Shown here in pieces: positions 7,378 through 10,732 of a stretch of DNA of 10,732 nt; position 1 is the first letter of the stretch, and every line of letters starts with the position of its first letter. The notes below the pieces were generated by a model that did not search any database, was not told the origin of the DNA, and saw nothing but the letters and a program-made list of their open reading frames with translations. Origin of the DNA: Balneolales bacterium (GTDB taxonomy: Bacteria > Bacteroidota > Rhodothermia > Balneolales > Natronogracilivirgulaceae); contig SLLP01000040.1 in assembly GCA_007133995.1 (NCBI GenBank), positions 1-10,732 of the forward strand, written 5' to 3'. Both the position numbers and the translations under genes were made by a program.

Positions 7378-7782
7378 ATGAAAGCTCACGTTTTAACACC
7401 TGTTGGACCAATTTTTGAAGGGGAGGTTGAAGGTATTCAATTACCGGGCATAGAGGGCGGTTTTGAAGTACGAAAGGATCACTCGCCACTGGTCTCCATC
7501 CTGGATATTGGCAAACTTGTTGTAAAGATTGCTGATAAACCAGATCAGGATTATGCCATTAGCGGTGGATTTACCGAAATAAAGGACAATAACGTGATTG
7601 TTATGGCAGAGGAGGCTGTTTCTTCAGATAATATCGACGCATCTTCGGAGCTGAAAAAACAAAAAGAGCTCGAAGCCGAAATCAAAAAGCTGAAGATATT
7701 CACAGATGAACATAAAAGGGCAAAACGTGAACTGCGTGTTGTGAAAAACCGCATTAAAGTTGCAAAGGGTCCTACCAGCTGA
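7378..7782 (+). CDS. atpC: F1F0 ATP synthase subunit epsilon
   Basis: A central-stalk subunit of F1, one per enzyme, coupling rotation to catalysis and able to inhibit ATP hydrolysis. The 134 residues fit the family. The N-terminal beta-sandwich (about 1-85) shows MKAHVLTPVGPIFEGEVEGI, then PGIEGGFEVRKDHSPLVS, then the family signature AISGGFTEIKDNNVIVMAEEA. A C-terminal, charged helical hairpin follows from about 90 (SSELKKQKELEAEIKKLK, then KRAKRELRVVKNRIKVA). ATG at 7378-7380 gives the standard N-terminus; an in-frame GTG at 7330 would add 16 residues read from the repeat and is not supported. No Shine-Dalgarno sequence is present. The start lies at the edge of the tandem repeat, and the last 11 bases overlap the convergent penicillin-binding protein gene. 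Co-transcription with atpD is likely. Confidence 0.95.
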   Translation: MKAHVLTPVGPIFEGEVEGIQLPGIEGGFEVRKDHSPLVSILDIGKLVVKIADKPDQDYAISGGFTEIKDNNVIVMAEEAVSSDNIDASSELKKQKELEAEIKKLKIFTDEHKRAKRELRVVKNRIKVAKGPTS

Positions 7783-10153
7783 TTCTGCTTGGTCGCGTTG
7801 GTTCTGAGTCCCTTTCTTCCGGTGGCTGCTCCATTACAAAGCCCTGAGGCTGTTCGAAAGCATCTCTGCTCCAGGGAACGTTGGGGTCATTGGAACAGCT
7901 CTGAATGAATTGTCCGACTATGGGCAGTGCCGTTCGGGCGCCCTGTCCCACATGCGTACCCTGTGGGAAAATGATGCGGCGATCCTCGCCACCAACCCAG
8001 GCTCCAGCCACGAGATGCGGCATCATGGCAACAAACCAGTTGTCGGCACTGTTCTGAGTGGTGCCGGTCTTCCCGGCAATATCCTGTGAAATATTGAACA
8101 TCCAGTTCATGCGGTTGCCGGTGCCAACCCAGCCCTGATCACCGCGAATCACCCCCCGCATCATATCGATCATAATATATGCGGTCTCCGGACTGATCAC
8201 TTCCTGCTGGCTTTCCGACCGGAATTCCTGAAGGATGTTTCCTTCTGCATCTTCAATTCGTGTGACAGCGTAGGGTTCAATATGTACACCCATATTGGCA
8301 AAAGTAGTGTAGGCACTGGTAAGTTCGAGTAGACTGGCATGTGCTGTTCCAAGTGCGATAGCAGGGTTTGTGGCAATGGGCGTTTTATTCATGCCCATTC
8401 GGCGTGCAAAATCAGCAATTTTCACACCAGCGGGACGAAGATCCTCCAGTCTGTTGGTCCCGGGTGCGCCGGCAAGCTCCGGCAGCAGACGTACTGTGAC
8501 GTTGTTAAGGCTTCGTCCGATGCCTTCCCGCAGGGTGATCATTTCAGGTCCGCTTGGGATGACCGGGTCTCTTGGTGACCAGCGATCACCGCTCACGTCA
8601 AAAAAATTGACCGGATATTTTGAGAATCGGTGGTAGGGTCTGTATCCGTTGTCAATGGCAACAGCATACACAAATGGTTTGAAAGTAGAGCCGGTTTGGC
8701 GGCGCAGCTGATGCACATTATCCCGCTGGATCGAGCTGTAGTCCGATCCACCTACCCAGGCAAGAATGTTCCCGTTGGAGGGATCTATTGCCACAAACCC
8801 GGCTTCCAAACGCGCCCGGGCACGCTTGACGGAATCTACAAATGCCTCATCGGTTTTCAGCATCTCAAGTATTTCAGCACGATTGCCCTGACCTTCACGC
8901 CTGTACTGATCATAGCGCTCGGTCTCCTCCAGAAAGCTGTCGAGAAAGCCCGGATATTGGGTCCAAAACTTGTCCATATTTTCATCACTTCCAGGTGTTG
9001 TCCATTCCTCCTCAAAACTTTGCTGATGTTCCTCCAACTGTGCTTTCAGCGCTTCCTCCGCGTAGCGTTGCATGCGGGAGTCTATGGTTGTATGGATGAC
9101 CAGTCCGTCCCTGTAAAGATCGTATCCGTTTTGATTCGCCCAACCCTGTATTTGCTGACGGACAAACTGTCCGAAATATCGGCTCTCTCGTCCGGTTCGA
9201 AATGGTGGGTTATAGTCTAACTCAATCGGTGTTGAACGGTACTGTGCGAATTCATCGGCCGTGATAAAACCATGTCGAGCCATTTGGGATAGCACCACAT
9301 TTCTCCTTTGAACGGAGCGCTCGGGCCTGGTGCGGGGGTTGAGTGCAGAAACGGCCTGAAGACTACCGATAAGAGTGGCTGATTCCGGTACCGTGAGATC
9401 GCTTGCAGGCTTGTTGAAATGGGTGTGGGAAGCCGATTCTATTCCGAAAGAACTATTACTGAATTCCACCGTGTTCAGGTACATTTCAATGATTTCCGGC
9501 TTGGTGTAATTTTGTTCGATCTGAATAGCCGTGATGATTTCACGCAGTTTTCGTGTCAGGCTCACTTCCCGCCCGATGGATCGGTACAGGTTGCGTGCGA
9601 GCTGCTGCGAAATGGTCGACCCGCCCTGTGGATTTCCACGCATAAGGTGATAGGGGATGGCAAGAGTCCGGTACATGTCAATGCCCCAGTGGTTGTAGAA
9701 ACGGTGGTCTTCGGTGGCCACCAGAGCATCAACAACATTTGGCGATATATCCTGATACCGGATGTATGTTCGATTCTCGGTAAAGTATTTGTCAAGCACC
9801 TGTCCGTCACGGCTTACAACAAAACTGGCAATGTCGGTTTGGGGATTCTCGAGCTCCTCTATGGACGGTAGCCCCTGAGCCAGATAGAAAAAGAAGATCA
9901 ATCCAAATGTGAAACAAATAAGCATGAATCCGCCGAAAACGCCCAATATGTGCCTCCAGCCAATATCCGATGAGGACCCATGGGAAGAGTAAATGGGTGA
10001 TTTACCTTTGCCGGATACCTTACCGCCCTCATCTGAATGTTTATCCTTCGGCAATGCGGCCTGTTTCTTTTGCCTTTTCGCCATTTCCCTTCTGTATTCG
10101 GGATCATTCAGATATCGATCCATGTCCATGTTTTCACAATCTTTGTCTGTCAT
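7772..10153 (-). CDS. Class A penicillin-binding protein (PBP1A-like transglycosylase/transpeptidase)
   Basis: A bifunctional peptidoglycan synthase (ponA/mrcA type) that polymerises lipid II and cross-links the strands on the periplasmic side. The 793 residues read in order: a charged cytoplasmic tail 1-67, one membrane helix at about 68-92 (GVFGGFMLICFTFGLIFFFY), the GT51 glycosyltransferase domain at about 105-290 with EDHRFYNHWG (catalytic Glu148) and GGSTISQQLARNLY at 177-190, a highly charged linker at about 360-450, and the transpeptidase domain with STFK at 489-492 (nucleophile Ser489), SLN at 548-550 and KTG at 695-697. The tail after 755 is Pro/Glu/Arg rich. All catalytic motifs are intact. 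The ATG at 10151-10153 is used; Met9 or Met11 are possible alternatives. It begins six bases after the phosphoesterase stop codon, so the two are probably one operon. Its 3' end overlaps atpC by 11 bases. Confidence 0.96.
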   Translation of the reverse strand: MTDKDCENMDMDRYLNDPEYRREMAKRQKKQAALPKDKHSDEGGKVSGKGKSPIYSSHGSSSDIGWRHILGVFGGFMLICFTFGLIFFFYLAQGLPSIEELENPQTDIASFVVSRDGQVLDKYFTENRTYIRYQDISPNVVDALVATEDHRFYNHWGIDMYRTLAIPYHLMRGNPQGGSTISQQLARNLYRSIGREVSLTRKLREIITAIQIEQNYTKPEIIEMYLNTVEFSNSSFGIESASHTHFNKPASDLTVPESATLIGSLQAVSALNPRTRPERSVQRRNVVLSQMARHGFITADEFAQYRSTPIELDYNPPFRTGRESRYFGQFVRQQIQGWANQNGYDLYRDGLVIHTTIDSRMQRYAEEALKAQLEEHQQSFEEEWTTPGSDENMDKFWTQYPGFLDSFLEETERYDQYRREGQGNRAEILEMLKTDEAFVDSVKRARARLEAGFVAIDPSNGNILAWVGGSDYSSIQRDNVHQLRRQTGSTFKPFVYAVAIDNGYRPYHRFSKYPVNFFDVSGDRWSPRDPVIPSGPEMITLREGIGRSLNNVTVRLLPELAGAPGTNRLEDLRPAGVKIADFARRMGMNKTPIATNPAIALGTAHASLLELTSAYTTFANMGVHIEPYAVTRIEDAEGNILQEFRSESQQEVISPETAYIMIDMMRGVIRGDQGWVGTGNRMNWMFNISQDIAGKTGTTQNSADNWFVAMMPHLVAGAWVGGEDRRIIFPQGTHVGQGARTALPIVGQFIQSCSNDPNVPWSRDAFEQPQGFVMEQPPEERDSEPTRPSRISW

Positions 10154-10159
10154 AAAATG

Positions 10160-10732
10160 TCAAATAACCCTGCTCGGGGATGAAAGCAAGTTATTCTGTA
10201 CGTCCCATGTAACGATTTCAAATGCCTTATTTGCATACAGGCCAAGTGTTTTATTTTCACCGAAGAAGCCACAGTTCATGCATGTCAGCCCGCCTTCATT
10301 CCATAGCATAGGGCGGTGGTGATGACCGTATACAATGGCTTGTATATCATTGTTAGTGCGCACCTGGTTTCTGGCCCATGAATCGAGCATATCGGCACGG
10401 GATGTTTCGGGGTTTCTTTTTCCGAATTTCCTGCTTCTTCCGGAAAAAAGCTTCATGCCAATCCACCCGAGACGTGGCGGCAGAAGCATTTGATACATTT
10501 TAACAAAATACGAATTTCTTAGTAAACGATGCTTTGCCGGACGTGTAAGTCTCATCGCGGGATCCTTAAGCCCATCTCCATGCAGAACGAGTATGCTGGT
10601 GGCTGAATCAGTCAGGATGCGGTATTCATGCTCGACATCAAAACCGAGATCGGTCAGGTATCCGTTTGTCCAGTTATCATGATTACCGGTGACAAACAGG
10701 GTATGACTACCGGTTTCGACATGATAATCACG
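10160..10732 (-). CDS. Calcineurin-like phosphoesterase, LpxH-like (UDP-2,3-diacylglucosamine diphosphatase candidate), partial 5'
   Basis: The frame is open from the right edge of the window to TGA at 10160-10162, giving 190 residues; the start and the first metal-binding motifs (DxH and GD) lie outside. Visible metallophosphoesterase motifs are GNHD at residues 16-19 of the visible part, HGDG at 51-54, and GHHHRP from 136, which supply metal ligands in this fold. Between HGDG and GHHH there is a basic, hydrophobic insert of about 80 residues (with YQMLLPPRLGWIGMKLF), matching the membrane-associated insert region of LpxH-type enzymes, which cleave UDP-2,3-diacylglucosamine to lipid X in lipid A synthesis. 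This assignment rests on motif layout; another calcineurin-type phosphatase is possible. The gene sits six bases before the penicillin-binding protein gene on the same strand, which suits an envelope role. Confidence 0.65.
   Translation of the reverse strand, partial: RDYHVETGSHTLFVTGNHDNWTNGYLTDLGFDVEHEYRILTDSATSILVLHGDGLKDPAMRLTRPAKHRLLRNSYFVKMYQMLLPPRLGWIGMKLFSGRSRKFGKRNPETSRADMLDSWARNQVRTNNDIQAIVYGHHHRPMLWNEGGLTCMNCGFFGENKTLGLYANKAFEIVTWDVQNNLLSSPSRVI

Noticed and set aside
7774..7793. Intrinsic terminator for atpC or the PBP gene
   Set aside because: The stem is short with a bulge, lies in coding sequence and lacks a T-run in either direction.
8630..9220. 196-codon open frame on the plus strand opposite the PBP gene
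   Set aside because: It lies fully antisense to a motif-complete transpeptidase gene and shows no recognisable domain.

Overview
The window looks like a chromosomal housekeeping segment from a Gram-negative member of the Bacteroidota/FCB group; Balneolota or Rhodothermota relatives seem plausible, but this is inference. The main reasons are: atpD and atpC stand as a pair without the other ATP synthase genes; the F1 beta subunit carries an extra stretch before the conserved QMNEPPGARARVAL segment; an LpxH-like lipid A phosphatase is present; and almost no start codon has a Shine-Dalgarno sequence. Base composition is moderate (about half G+C by eye) and even across the genes. I see no phage, transposase, CRISPR or RNA gene.

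Left part, minus strand (1-5373): rsmB, valS and a UvrD/PcrA helicase gene are read in that order with gaps of 54 and 47 bases, so they are probably one operon for rRNA modification, tRNA charging and DNA repair. The helicase runs off the left edge after 419 codons.

Centre, plus strand (5374-7782): a 283-base divergent region separates rsmB from atpD and holds a 52-base symmetric dyad just before the atpD start. atpD (F1 beta) is followed by atpC (F1 epsilon). The 233 bases between them are the most unusual part of the window: two 96-base direct repeats in head-to-tail tandem. Each repeat forms a 58-base stem-loop and each contains a 26-codon open frame. The second frame stops four bases before the atpC start codon, and that start codon sits in what looks like the beginning of a third repeat copy.

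Right part, minus strand (7772-10732): a calcineurin-like phosphoesterase resembling LpxH (5' end outside the window) is followed after six bases by a bifunctional class A penicillin-binding protein. This pairs an outer-membrane lipid A gene with a peptidoglycan synthase gene. The 3' end of the penicillin-binding protein gene overlaps the 3' end of atpC by 11 bases, convergently, with no room for a terminator between them.

I found no clearly new multi-gene system. The candidates for undescribed biology are the repeat/hairpin/mini-ORF element between atpD and atpC and the dyad in front of atpD.
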